Positions 42,597 through 52,119 of a DNA stretch of 64,000 nucleotides are shown in pieces (the first letter of the stretch is position 1; every line of letters starts with the position of its first letter). This DNA is from Siphonodentalium dalli (lineage: Eukaryota; Mollusca; Scaphopoda; Gadilida; Siphonodentaliidae). The stretch covers positions 35,560,106 to 35,624,105 of the forward strand of contig CP136063.1 of NCBI GenBank assembly GCA_032622095.1, in the 5' to 3' direction. The notes under the pieces are model-generated. The model was given only the letters and a program-made list of their open reading frames with translations. It ran no database searches and was not told where the DNA came from. Made by a program: the position numbers and the translations under genes.

Positions 42597-42765
42597 AATA
42601 CCCGAACCCTTGATGGCGATACTGAGAGGAACTAGGGGGATAACACCGCAGATAATGTGGGACAGGCACGCAAGAGAAGTGACCGCCCGTTCAAAGCTGA
42701 TCGTGCAAAAAAGAACAGCGGGGGAACAAAAGCAAAATTCACACTCTGAGAAAAATGGGGAGTGA
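42589..42765 (+). CDS. ORF-b: small unknown accessory protein (58 aa)
   Basis: ATG at 42589, TGA at 42763-42765. The product begins MTAIPEPLMAILRG, is basic in the middle (RHAREVTARSKLIVQKR) and ends in a polar tail. No family recognised. Support comes from context: it lies right after the leader copy and is followed, 20 nt after the stop, by the first of two histone-type hairpins, the same spacing as for the three neighbouring frames. In the second leader copy the equivalent ATG is ATC. An antisense frame of 102 codons over the same interval has no such support. Confidence 0.5.
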   Translation: MTAIPEPLMAILRGTRGITPQIMWDRHAREVTARSKLIVQKRTAGEQKQNSHSEKNGE

Positions 42766-42785
42766 ATTTTGATGTCGTACAAAAT

Positions 42786-42801
42786 GGCCCTTTTCAGGGC
42801 C
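42786..42801 (+). terminator. Histone-type 3' stem-loop 1 after ORF-b
   Basis: GGCCCTTTTCAGGGCC: 6-bp stem, TTTC loop, preceded by an A-rich stretch. Matches the animal replication-dependent histone consensus GGYYYTHHTHARRRCC. Confidence 0.8.
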
Positions 42802-42812
42802 AAAACAAAAAC

Positions 42813-42828
42813 GGTCCTTTTCAGGACC
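42813..42828 (+). terminator. Histone-type 3' stem-loop 2 after ORF-b
   Basis: GGTCCTTTTCAGGACC: both sides of the stem changed together, loop kept, which is a compensatory difference. Followed by ACCAA and a purine-rich CAAAAAGAAAAAC about 15 nt downstream, in the place of a histone downstream element. Confidence 0.8.
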
Positions 42829-42958
42829 AACCAATTTTTTCAAAAAGAAAAACTTTTAGCATTGCTTAAGAACTAATAATGTTCCTTGTACCCTATGTTT
42901 CGTTTTTGAAAAATCACGCCACGAATAATTTAAAAACAAAATATACTTGCAAATATTT

Positions 42959-43055
42959 GTTGTTGAATAAATTATGAATTGAACAATCGTGTTTTGTTTT
43001 TTTCAGCTATGAAAGAGTAACCTTTTGGGAAATGTGTGTGGCCCTGAAAAGGGCC
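42959..43055. repeat. 97-bp 3' module, copy 2 (with 38318-38414)
   Basis: Same AATAAA, TTTTTTCAGCTATGAAAGAG block and terminal hairpin as copy 1. It separates the converging ORF-b and ORF-c. Confidence 0.85.
43040..43055 (-). terminator. Histone-type 3' stem-loop after ORF-c
   Basis: Minus strand GGCCCTTTTCAGGGCC, 22 nt after the ORF-c stop, preceded by AAAAC and followed by ACACAC and, further on, a purine stretch (AAAAGG). Confidence 0.8.
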
Positions 43056-43077
43056 GTTTTAAAATTATCATCTGACT

Positions 43078-43566
43078 TTAACACCGTTTTGTGTTTTTCT
43101 TATATCTTGACATATCTTTCCCATGAGAACCGAGAGCTTTTGCAAATTCATCACTTTTCTCTGTATCTCTAGATTCTTTACAAGGAAGATGAAATCTGAC
43201 TTTTGTCTCAGTAGAAGCCTTCATGATACTCTTAGTTTGTTTTTCTTTCGTCGCCGATAATTTTGCTTTTTTGATCTGTTTCTGCTCTTTCGATCTCTCA
43301 ACATCATGAACCCTGATTGGGATATATATCTGTTCTGCAACGAAACGAAGATTCACTTTCACTTCTTGATGCGTTACTTGCGTTTTCACGTCAATATCCC
43401 TGCGAAGGCATCTCAGTTCATCTAAAATCGCTTTTAAAATAAGTGTATCACCACCTATAGTCATTGTCGTATTAGCTTGGACTGATGACTGTGGCGCAGC
43501 ATATGTATTCTGTGCAACAGGACTACTGTATATCTCACTCTGAAGAAATTTTGTTAACGGATCCAT
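43078..43566 (-). CDS. ORF-c: unknown accessory protein (162 aa)
   Basis: Start placed at ATG 43566 (MDPLTKFLQSEIYSS). Residues ~45-85 (ILKAILDELRCLRRDIDVKTQVTHQEVKVNL) look like a coiled coil; the C-terminal half is lysine-rich (KKAKLSATKEKQTKS, RYKKNTKRC) and might bind nucleic acid. No family recognised. Divergent from the OTU-like gene across the second leader copy, and followed by a histone-type hairpin 22 nt after the stop. Confidence 0.6.
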   Translation of the reverse strand: MDPLTKFLQSEIYSSPVAQNTYAAPQSSVQANTTMTIGGDTLILKAILDELRCLRRDIDVKTQVTHQEVKVNLRFVAEQIYIPIRVHDVERSKEQKQIKKAKLSATKEKQTKSIMKASTETKVRFHLPCKESRDTEKSDEFAKALGSHGKDMSRYKKNTKRC

Positions 43567-43603
43567 CTCTTGATAGCAATGCAATGTAAGGTTGATCAAA
43601 TTC

Positions 43604-44198
43604 GAAAATATTTGTATACATTTGACACGGGCGACAATGAAATCACATAATACTTTGGCGTTAAAATTGACAAATATTTCCTGACGTTGTGTTTTTTCAG
43701 AGACGGATCAGCATGCATATTTTTCTTGATCATTATTGCATAGCGATCAAACAAATGTTTTTAATTTCGTTAGATCATTATCTATTATTTGGTACACATG
43801 ATTGATATATTTATTACCTCGTTAGGCAAATATGGAATGTTTTTCTAGTTTTTGGTTTTGGAATTGTACATATTTTATACATAAAAACTGAACACAAGAA
43901 ACATACTGAACATTTTTCTTGATCATTGCATTTGATAACTTTACTTGGTCATCGTTTATGAACGAAGATGAATTCATATGTTAAAACATCTTAATTAATT
44001 GTATATACTATCATGAATTTAATCTATAACATATCGAAATGGTGAAACTAACAGATAATGCACTGAAAAGAAACACAACGTCAGGAAACATTTGTCATTT
44101 TTAACGTCAAAGTATTATGTGATTTCATTGTCGCCCGCGCAATCGTGATATATGTTCAAGACGGATCTTCAGACTTATTCTACATTCAAAGATCACTG
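43604..44198. promoter_or_regulatory. 595-bp leader, copy 2, between divergent ORF-c and the OTU-like gene
   Basis: Near-identical to 42001-42596, including the inverted arms. Here it is flanked by two genes pointing away from each other (starts 43566 and 44228), so a symmetric bidirectional promoter is plausible. No clear TATA box near either start. Confidence 0.5.
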
Positions 44199-44227
44199 CT
44201 GTAAACATAACCGATCTTGACGAGATA

Positions 44228-44656
44228 ATGGGCGGTGGGGTATACTGTAAAGCAGTGTACGGTGAAGAAATATCGCTATTTTGGAGGGCACTCAGCCTTG
44301 GGATTTACGGGACGACCGATGGATGGATGGTTCTGAGAGATGCGGCAGTTGGCCTGTACTACACAGAGAGGGACGAACTTGGTGCGTCGGCACAAGACTT
44401 ACGACACGCACCACTTTTGGCCGAATCAAGATTGATGGTTGAATTAGCGGCGACTGTTATACAGCGACCTATCGTCATGTTTGATGCTACCAAAGGCGGC
44501 TACAAATCAACACCAAGATTCAAGTCATCAATACCTCTAGTGTGGATCCCCCACGTTTGCCACGAGCATTATTGTGAATGCGAATTATGGATGAGGAGAG
44601 GAGACAAATCAATTGAAGTTTTGGCGAACAAAGAAGTTCAATGTGGCGGATTCTAA
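44228..44656 (+). CDS. OTU-like protein (142 aa), catalytic cysteine position altered
   Basis: ATG at 44228. The layout matches OTU-type deubiquitinases: the nucleophile region LFWRALSLGIYGTTDGWMVLR (residues ~17-37), the central ESRLMVELAATVIQRPIVMFD (~66-86) and the end VWIPHVCHEHYCECEL (~107-122) with the usual HY pair. In active enzymes the first block has Asp-Gly-x-Cys just before LF; here the cysteine position reads Ser (EEISLF) and an extra Trp separates LF from RA. So this is either a pseudo-enzyme or a decayed one. OTU proteins remove ubiquitin and several viruses use them against host responses; that role here is inference. A histone-type hairpin lies 20 nt after the stop. Confidence 0.62.
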   Translation: MGGGVYCKAVYGEEISLFWRALSLGIYGTTDGWMVLRDAAVGLYYTERDELGASAQDLRHAPLLAESRLMVELAATVIQRPIVMFDATKGGYKSTPRFKSSIPLVWIPHVCHEHYCECELWMRRGDKSIEVLANKEVQCGGF

Positions 44657-44675
44657 ACTATAACAAAAATAAAAC

Positions 44676-44691
44676 GGCCCTTTTCAGGGCC
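44676..44691 (+). terminator. Histone-type 3' stem-loop after the OTU-like gene
   Basis: AAAACGGCCCTTTTCAGGGC plus CACCAAA: exact stem, TTTC loop, upstream A-rich flank and downstream ACCA as in animal histone mRNAs. A purine-rich GAAAAGAT follows about 12 nt later. Confidence 0.85.
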
Positions 44692-44768
44692 ACCAAATGA
44701 TCGAAAAGATACTCTTGATAGCTAATTGATATTTTCCAAAGTGAGATTTTCCTTTTGAAAAAAATAAT

Positions 44769-45230
44769 TCTAAGTCCATTTTCATTTTTTCGATCAGAAA
44801 TGTCACATCAATGACAGGAACATCTATCCTCAGGGGGTAACTATGGCCCAGTACCCCCAGTGGGGGCCACTATGGCCCAGTACCCCCCCAGTGGGGGCCA
44901 CCATGGCCCAGTACCCCCCAGTGGGGGCCACTATGGCCCAGTACCCCCCAGTGGGGGCCACTATGGCCCAGTACCCCCCCAGTGGGGGCCACTATGGCCC
45001 AGTATCGAATACTGGACCATCTATGGTCCTAGATGGTCCAGTATTCGATACTGGGCCATAGTGGCCCCCACTGGGGGTACTGGGCCATAGTGGCCCCCAC
45101 TGGGGGGGTACTGGGCCATAGTGGCCCCCACTGGGGGGGTACTGGGCCATAGTGGCCCCCACTGGGGGGTACTGGGCCATAGTGGCCCCCCACTGGGGGG
45201 TACTGGGCCATAGTGGCCCCCATTACTACT
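44769..45230. repeat. Polinton right terminal inverted repeat (462 bp)
   Basis: Inverse of the left repeat with more internal units: about six on each side of the same central palindrome (45003-45060) versus two and four on the left. The tip is CATTACTACT, followed by ACCAAG. The open frames of 60-76 codons on both strands here come from the palindromic units. Confidence 0.93.
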
Positions 45231-45236
45231 ACCAAG
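45231..45236. other. Polinton target-site duplication, right (ACCAAG)
   Basis: Identical to 25825-25830. Confidence 0.95.
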
Positions 45237-45386
45237 TGAATTAAAATGTCATTGCAATAATCGGTTTCTCCCCATAAACATCCATATATTCAAAATACAT
45301 GTTTTTGGAGCAGAATTAGGTAGTCCATATTGGACGCCATCATGGAATTTAATTTTGTTGGTTTAATTTTCAGACATATTTAGTAG

Positions 45387-45640
45387 TTATGTGGATGGAG
45401 TTATCATTAACCTCACATCCTTATATTGGTTATGCGGATGGGGTTATCATTAAACCTCACATCCTTATATTGGTTATGTGGATGGGGTTATCATTAAACA
45501 TCACATCCTTATATTGCAGGTTATGTAGATGGAGTTATAATTAAACCTCGCATCATTGTATTGGTTATTTAGATGGAGTTATCATTATACCTCACATCCT
45601 TATATTGGTTATTTAGATGGTTGTCATTATACCTCACATC
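45387..45640. repeat. 46-bp tandem repeat, about six copies
   Basis: Units of GGTTATGTGGATGGRGTTAT followed by CATTAAACCTCACATCCTTATATT, with small variations. Confidence 0.85.
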
Positions 45641-45829
45641 AGTGTGTTGGGGATTTTGGACATTGACTTGGGACCTTTGGTTTTGGTGAGTTTAAAGCCT
45701 GTTTACATTTCAAAATGTTGTCAGTTTTGTATCGTCTGCAGCGGAACTCGGCATGTTGAAGCAAATGTTACAAGGCATTGCACCGTTATGATTTTGGCAT
45801 TGTTGAACAGAAGAGAAATACAGAATACA

Positions 45830-46680
45830 AATCAGTATCAAATGATAAAATGTATATGTAACGAGTCTATAATACAAATGAAAAAAATGGGGAGGGGTGG
45901 GCGATACGGGGAAATATGGGTTGATACCGATATAGATTTGAAGAGCGATAATGACCAATGTTGATATATTATGCATCTCAACTCTATTGTTGCGACAAGG
46001 CTATAAAATAGGGGGGGGGGGGTGTCAGAAACTTATTTATCTCTATATTGTGCCAGAATAGTTATTTATCGACTTCTATAGTGGTACAATGAAAATTAGA
46101 ATCAAATTATAAAATATGTATATAACACAACTATACCGATGAAAAAAAATATAATAATTTGGGCCGGGATTAGATGTTGGGTTGGTTATATGGAGTAACA
46201 GGAGTTCATACGATGAACTGATATAAATTAATAGAGCTATAGTGATCAATGTTGCCATGTAATGCATCGCGACTGTACTGTAGTGACAATTGTATAAAAT
46301 TGGGGGGGGGGGGGGGTCTGAAATTATCTCTATCTCAAAATATGGCACCATAATTATATAGAAAGGAATAGCAATTGATATATGTATACGGCATAGTACA
46401 CGTAATGCCATAGACATAAGTATTGATAACATGTTAAAAATATGTACATAACTCGACTATGCCGATGAAAAAAAAAAATTGGACCGGGATTAGAGTTGGG
46501 TTGGTTACATGTGGATAATTGGATATGCAGTTAATACTGATGAAACAATATAAATTAGTAGAGCGATAAAGACCAATGTTGACACTTAGTCAGCCTATAT
46601 GCGGGGAAAATAGGGGTTGATACGATAGACCGAAATAAATGTGTCGAGTGATATTGACCAATGTTGACTTATAAAGTAAT
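45830..46680. repeat. ~300-bp diverged tandem repeat, three copies, with poly-G
   Basis: Each unit has GCCGATGAAAAAAA, GGGATTAGAGTTGGGTTGG (first copy diverged), GACCAATGTTGA and, in two units, a G10-14 run followed by TCTGAAA/TCAGAAA. Copies start near 45835, 46105 and 46432. Confidence 0.7.
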
Positions 46681-46794
46681 GCGACTGTACTGTCGCACAA
46701 TTATCAGGTAGAAATTGTCAAATATGTACCCTGGTGTCCAATATGGAGCACCTCATAAAACATTCGCAGAGCCCTAAAACATTTTTAACACATG

Positions 46795-47320
46795 ATTTCC
46801 CATTCAAATCGATTTATGTCGATAAAACTCTTATTTTTCAAAATTTTAAGCTGAGACTTGGTGCGTCTGGGTGAAATACTTATATATTCCTAAAATGACA
46901 GGTTCCAGCACGTAATTATGTTATAGATGGCAGAAATAAATTTTTTTCGATGATAAATTTTAATATAGGATTTGCCATTCGAAACGATTTATGTCCATAA
47001 AACTCTTATTTTTCAAAATTTTAAGCTGAGACTTGGTATGTCTGGTTGGAATACTTATCTATTCCTAAATGACAGGGTCCATCGCGTAATTATGTTTTAG
47101 ATGGAAGAAATGAATTTTTTTCGATGATAAATTTTAACATGGGATTGTCCCATTCAAATTGATTTATGTCGATAAAACTGTTATTTTTCAAAATTTTAAG
47201 CTGAGACTCGGTGTTTCTTTGTGGAATACTTATATATTCCTAAAACGGCAGAGTCCAGCACGTAATTATCTTTTAGATGGAAGAAATTTATTTGTTTCGA
47301 TGATAAAAATCCAGCGTAAA
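46795..47320. repeat. ~176-bp tandem repeat, three copies
   Basis: Units contain CATTCAAATCGATTTATGTC, TTTTTCAAAATTTTAAGCTG and CCAGCACGTAATTATGTT. Starts near 46800, 46977 and 47153. Confidence 0.9.
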
Positions 47321-47329
47321 CCAGCGTAA

Positions 47330-48140
47330 TGCCGTAAACAAATTTAACAATCATTTTCTCAAGTGTCGTTTTGGTAAAAATATCGCTCTCTCGACGGGGA
47401 GATCTGATCCGAACAATAGCTAAGATGTATTTAGATATAATTATTGAGAGAATTTGACAGATTAAGGCATTTTGAAAGAATCAAGTGGAGAAAACGTTTG
47501 CTTCAAACACGCGAATTCAGCCAATTACCTGATTACAGTTGCAGACGAGCGCTGTCCCTGTCAGAATCAGATTGACAACACATTGAACAAATGCAGGCCT
47601 TAAACTCACCTTTTTGGGAGGTAAATCCAATAAATTAGATATCAATACAATCCTTCCTAAGCACATTCAAAGATATCCCACAAGTTTTTAATATCTTAGG
47701 ACACAGAAACAGTCAAAATGAATGAATTTAAATGAGCTTCCGAGAGGAAGCGAGACATGTACATGTGTACGATTTGATTTTGAGGCACCTTGTTTACGAT
47801 GACGTCATTTGCGTTGCTTCCCAACCTTAACCCTTTCCACTCCCAACGACATTTCAATTGGTTGAAATTAAAAAGTTCTCAAGTTCCAGCTCAACCTGAA
47901 TCTAGTTACTCAATTGGTAGAAATACTTTAGCAGTAATTCTTAGTTTTATCAGTTATAACTCTAATTGTATTGACGATACGAGCTCAACATCATAATATG
48001 TCACTGTTTATGGCGGTGTTATCCAAACGTGTGCTTTGATAATGATTATAATTTTATTTTGCGATCAAACGTCAGTGCAGCTCAGCAGAAACGCATAGGC
48101 ACTAGTTCAATTCAGCAGAAACGCATGAGTCCTACGATTA
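47330..48140. other. No recognisable gene
   Basis: Only short open frames (e.g. 47790-47996). Near its end is a duplicated phrase CAGCAGAAACGCAT. Confidence 0.55.
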
Positions 48141-48146
48141 TAGACA

Positions 48147-48182
48147 CCCACTGGACGCGCTTCGCGCGTCGGCCAGTGGGTG
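48147..48182. repeat. GC-rich hairpin
   Basis: CACCCACTGG and CCAGTGGGTG enclose a second palindrome, ACGCGCTTCGCGCGT. A strong nested hairpin in AT-rich surroundings. Confidence 0.7.
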
Positions 48183-48387
48183 AAAAAACATGAAGAAACT
48201 AACATTTGAGACTGTAATTGACGCAACAAGTGATTAGGGGTATGAATGTGAATTGCGTCAATTATAGTGTCAAATTTTAGTTACTTCATAAAACCGGCAC
48301 CATTTCTGTATGGTGAAACTGGTATTTGTTCCAAAAACAGTCAAAATTTAGACTCTCGCGCTCTTATATTGGGGTAGGTTACTAACA

Positions 48388-49005
48388 ATGGAATGTCAAC
48401 GTCTACCTTTAATTTTATATTATGTTTTATATACTAGACATTCAAGATATATTTGCAACAACCCATGGATAATTGATATAAAAGCAACTCTGAATAGATT
48501 AGGTATTGGGTATATATGGAACGACCAATATATGCATAGCCTCAATATGTTTAATGCTTCCATTAAACAAAGACTAGAAGATATCTATATCCAACAATGG
48601 AGGGGCTGTACCTCAACATCTAGTAAATATGCCTTCTAAAGAATAAACAAACACGATTTCGGCAAAGAAAAGTACCTTATTAGTGTAGATAATAAACTCG
48701 TTTCGAGTATTCTGCTAATCAGAACAAGAAACCACCACTTCCCAATTGAAACTGGAATTTGAAACAAAATAGATTACTCTGAGAAAAAATGTACTTTATG
48801 TCTATCAGAAATGGACGATGAATTTCATGTCATACTGAAATGTCCAGTTTTACATGATCTCCGACAGAAATATTTCCCATCATATTTATACCGAAATCTA
48901 AACACTATTAAATTGAGAGAACTTTTCAACTCGGGAATAGGAAAACGAACCATAAATCTGTCCTTATTCATTAGAAGGATTTTGCCGCTATTTATGCTCT
49001 CCTGA
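48388..49005 (+). pseudogene. LINE C-terminal fragment with CCHC zinc motif
   Basis: One frame with two stops (TAA 48637-48639, TGA 48760-48762). Contains DIYIQQWRGCTSTSSKYAF, an IRTRNHHFPIETG segment and a C-terminal C-x2-C...H-x4-C motif (CTLCLSEMDDEFHVILKC). This order is usual for the end of non-LTR reverse transcriptases after the RT domain. 5' truncated, as is common for LINE copies; a different clade from the one at 16281-19615. Confidence 0.7.
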
Positions 49006-49009
49006 GGCT

Positions 49010-50795
49010 TCCGCTGATGAATTTTACCATATTCCACAATGGGTTGTCGCACTATATATCTTATAATTAATTTATTGCATATATACATGTATATGCACTA
49101 CACATAACTGACGCACTATTTTAAATGTATATGCTAGAGCAATCAATCTGCACGCATGCGCACATAATTTATCATACAGTTGCAGGATAAATGATTGGAC
49201 AAGTATCGATTGTAATTAATCCAAAACTTAAAGTGCTCATGACGCCTGCAACAAAATAGTTCACATATAGTCAATGTGGCTGGACAAAAGCGATAACTAG
49301 TGAAAACAAAGAAAATATATTTATCTCATTTTGAAAGTTTGCTTTTTGGCAAGTCATTAAGAAAATTGAAGTCCTGAACAGATGTAAATGTTAAAGTGAA
49401 TGATATATCCTGTTGTGGAATGAAATGTACTGTTGATGAGTTTACCGTTATAATTATTCATGGATGTTAAGTTGATTTTGTCTCTCTCAGTCAAAATTTA
49501 ATGTAATGATTTATTCTCATGACACATGACAGATGCGTATGGAGATTAACATAACTTATATACAAAAATTGGTAACAAGTATATATATATACAATATGTA
49601 CAAATGTATGGCGGCATTGGAGATCATGTAGTTACGATTAGAATATTATATGTACTCGTTCGAAATGTTTAATACGTATCAAATACTAAATAGTTCAGAT
49701 GGTATATGTCAACCAGGCGGATTTTCGTCGAACCTCTTAAAAATGGTATGTATAAATTTGCATAGACGCCGTATTTGGCATGGGTTTTGTACATTGAGAA
49801 GTTCATCCATTGTTGTAATGTCGGAAAATTATGGAAATGTGGTTTGCAAGTGGTATCCGATGAAAGGAATTGATTATGTGTTAGCTGATCCAGGGTCAAT
49901 GACCGACAATGAGTTTCTTCGTTTAATTCTGTGAATCATTCTAAGGTCCCGTTAGATAATTAGTTTGATTGAACTCTAAATTAATGTAAAACCATCGTGT
50001 TCAATGTTGAAACTCATTTGTTATTGACATAACATTGGTTTGTTTTCGCTCAATATAAGGCAGTCATACAAGGAAACACAAATTTCATAAATATTTAGTG
50101 ATTCAGTAATTGAAATTTAGATTTTTGGAAAGGAATGCAATGGTCAATTACATTACATCATATTAGCAGAACAAATTTCAATGGTTCGCATTTTTTAGAC
50201 ATTAAAACAATTCAAGTTAATACACACTTTGTTTCAGAAGAAGTTCCAAAGAGGTTGTGGGTATATCAAATGTAGGGCCTACAATTAGTGGTGGTAGATA
50301 TTTAGACCTGCATCAAATGGAATGGACATCAGGACGACGGAAAGTAGTCGGATATGCGTTACCGGAGTGACAATGGCAATCTCAGTGGACGATGTTTACA
50401 GTGTTATGTAGACAGAACAGTTTAAAGTGATGTGAAACACTCCGTCAGGGTGATCCAATAGAAATGGAGAATAATCTTGCTCAAAGTTGTTCTTTATACG
50501 AATAGTAATCCAAATTGCCAATACACACCGTCATTCTGATATATTAATTACATGCACCGACTCTGGATAGCGAAATTATTTGTGTTTGTTTGTCGCCGAT
50601 TGTTGCGTCCCGAATCCACATGTCAATGTTTACAACTGAGCATAGTGTTGACGATGTTTTCTATGGAGTGGTAGAATGCTACATTCTTGATGATGTTTTC
50701 TATGGAGTGGTAGAATGCTACATTCTCCAGGTTCACATAACGCCTGAATACTAACTTATCAGTTTCACGAACTCGAACAAGTCAATAATATGTCT
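49010..50795. other. No recognisable gene
   Basis: AT-rich. The open frame 49650-49934 has no domain signal. A 38-bp direct duplication (GATGATGTTTTCTATGGAGT type) sits near 50650-50725. Confidence 0.5.
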
Positions 50796-50799
50796 TTAA

Positions 50800-51319
50800 A
50801 GATGGATTATCTCTTTAAATAACAAATTTAAAATAGTTGCGTGGGTATAAAATAATAGATATGAACTGAAGACCTATGTCCGGAAAAGCTTCTATCAATT
50901 AATATTGATTTTATTTCGAATATTAAATCGGGCCCATTTATGTTACTATTTTTAGAACCGACCATTCGGATGAGACCGTATTGCGATATAGAGCACTGGG
51001 CTGTTCCTACGGCTACGCATCGAATGTCAAATGTCACAGATTGGTTGTTTGTACTGTTTTGTTCCACAGATATAAGCGATAATGAGTATAATTAACGTTT
51101 ATTTGTGACAAAATTTCACAATATAATTTCTGGTCTCTGTTAACAGTAACCAATATTGTTCGTTAGCTGAACAAACACACCTTTTTAGACCAGAAAATAT
51201 TCGAAATAAAATTAATATTAATCGATAGAAGCATTTCCGGACAGGAGTCTTCGATTCAGATCTAATATTTTATACCCCGGTAACTATATAATACATGTTT
51301 ACAAAGAGATAATCCACCT
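50800..51319 (-). mobile_element. 520-bp MITE, inverted orientation, TTAA duplication
   Basis: Flanked by TTAA at 50796-50799 and 51320-51323. Ends AGATGGATTATCTC and, inverted, AGGTGGATTATCTC. Outside the duplicated module, so it reflects independent transposition. Confidence 0.85.
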
Positions 51320-51329
51320 TTAAAATGTT

Positions 51330-52011
51330 CATTGACTTAGATGTCGTCAGGGGCGTATATACATATACATGTCTTTGGAATTATTGGAATGACAATTAGT
51401 GAACATTGTATATGGTTTCTAGACGAATAACAATGACGAAACAATATACACTAGTATTTGTCATCATGACCCGTATGGCTGTTTTTTTAATTTATATAGT
51501 CAGCATGTGAAGTCATGATATGAAGTAATTCTATGCTGGACAGTTGTATCATTACATAATCGTCAAGTTTTGTTGTCATCTGACAAAACTCTTGGAACAA
51601 AATATGGTAAGTATTTAACACTCTGAGATGTGGCCCTGTGCATATATGATCACGTCAGCACAGGATATATCGACGATGAATCATGCGGAGATCAATAAAC
51701 CCCAGATTGGAATCGGACAATGAGATCATTCGAGGACGCGTTATGAATGAGTTTGTGGCAATTAATAATTATTCTTGTAACGCGCCTATCCCCGTGATGG
51801 TGGGCCCTAGGCGCTGGACAATTATTACCCCGATGAGCCTGAGCAGCATGCTTGTGACTGTGGGCTCAAATGGTATGGGACCCCTTTTCCTATAGGTCTA
51901 TGGCTCCATAGTATGGCAACGCCCCCTTTCCTATGCTTTGTATGTGTATATGTCTATGGTCTCATAGTATGGCAACGCCCCCTTATTAATTATTATATAT
52001 CGCTCCTCCTT
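51330..52011. other. No recognisable gene; short duplicated phrase
   Basis: CATAGTATGGCAACGCCCCC occurs twice (about 51907 and 51966), each after a TCTATGG phrase. Nothing else assignable. Confidence 0.5.
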
Positions 52012-52019
52012 CCTTCCCA

Positions 52020-52115
52020 CGTAATTTCTGGAACATTTTTTTTTTCTGGAACAATCTGGAACATTTTTATTGTTCTGGAACAATTTTTTGTTTCTGGAAA
52101 ATTCTAGAACATTTT
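52020..52115. repeat. TTCTGGAACATTTT repeat with heat-shock-element-like spacing
   Basis: Five TTCTGGAA variants; the last part reads TTCTGGAAAATTCTAGAA, i.e. alternating TTC/GAA blocks every 5 bp. Another three-block match occurs near 52493. May be a simple repeat by chance matching the HSF pattern. Confidence 0.45.
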
Positions 52116-52119
52116 TTTT

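Larger units (their letters stand above)
25831..45230 (-). mobile_element. Polinton/Maverick element, 19.4 kb, complete ends, partly decayed genes
   Basis: Both ends begin AGTAGTAATGGGGGCC reading inward, giving the 5'-AG tip known for Polintons, with flanking ACCAAG duplications and terminal inverted repeats of 278 bp (left) and 462 bp (right). The interior carries the diagnostic set: protein-primed-type DNA polymerase B, DDE integrase, packaging ATPase, adenain-like protease, and major and minor capsid proteins, all on the minus strand from 37711 to 26482. The remaining 37.8-44.7 kb is an accessory region on both strands. Polymerase, ATPase and major capsid are interrupted while integrase, protease and minor capsid are open, so mobility would need help from another copy. 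Confidence 0.97.

Noticed and set aside
42522-42830. 102-aa minus-strand frame
   Set aside because: It starts inside a hairpin on the opposite strand and is antisense to ORF-b, whose start, stop and hairpin spacing are better supported.
44843-45235. Glycine/proline-rich frames in the right terminal repeat (also 25657-26034)
   Set aside because: They occur on both strands of palindromic terminal units with no stop codons.
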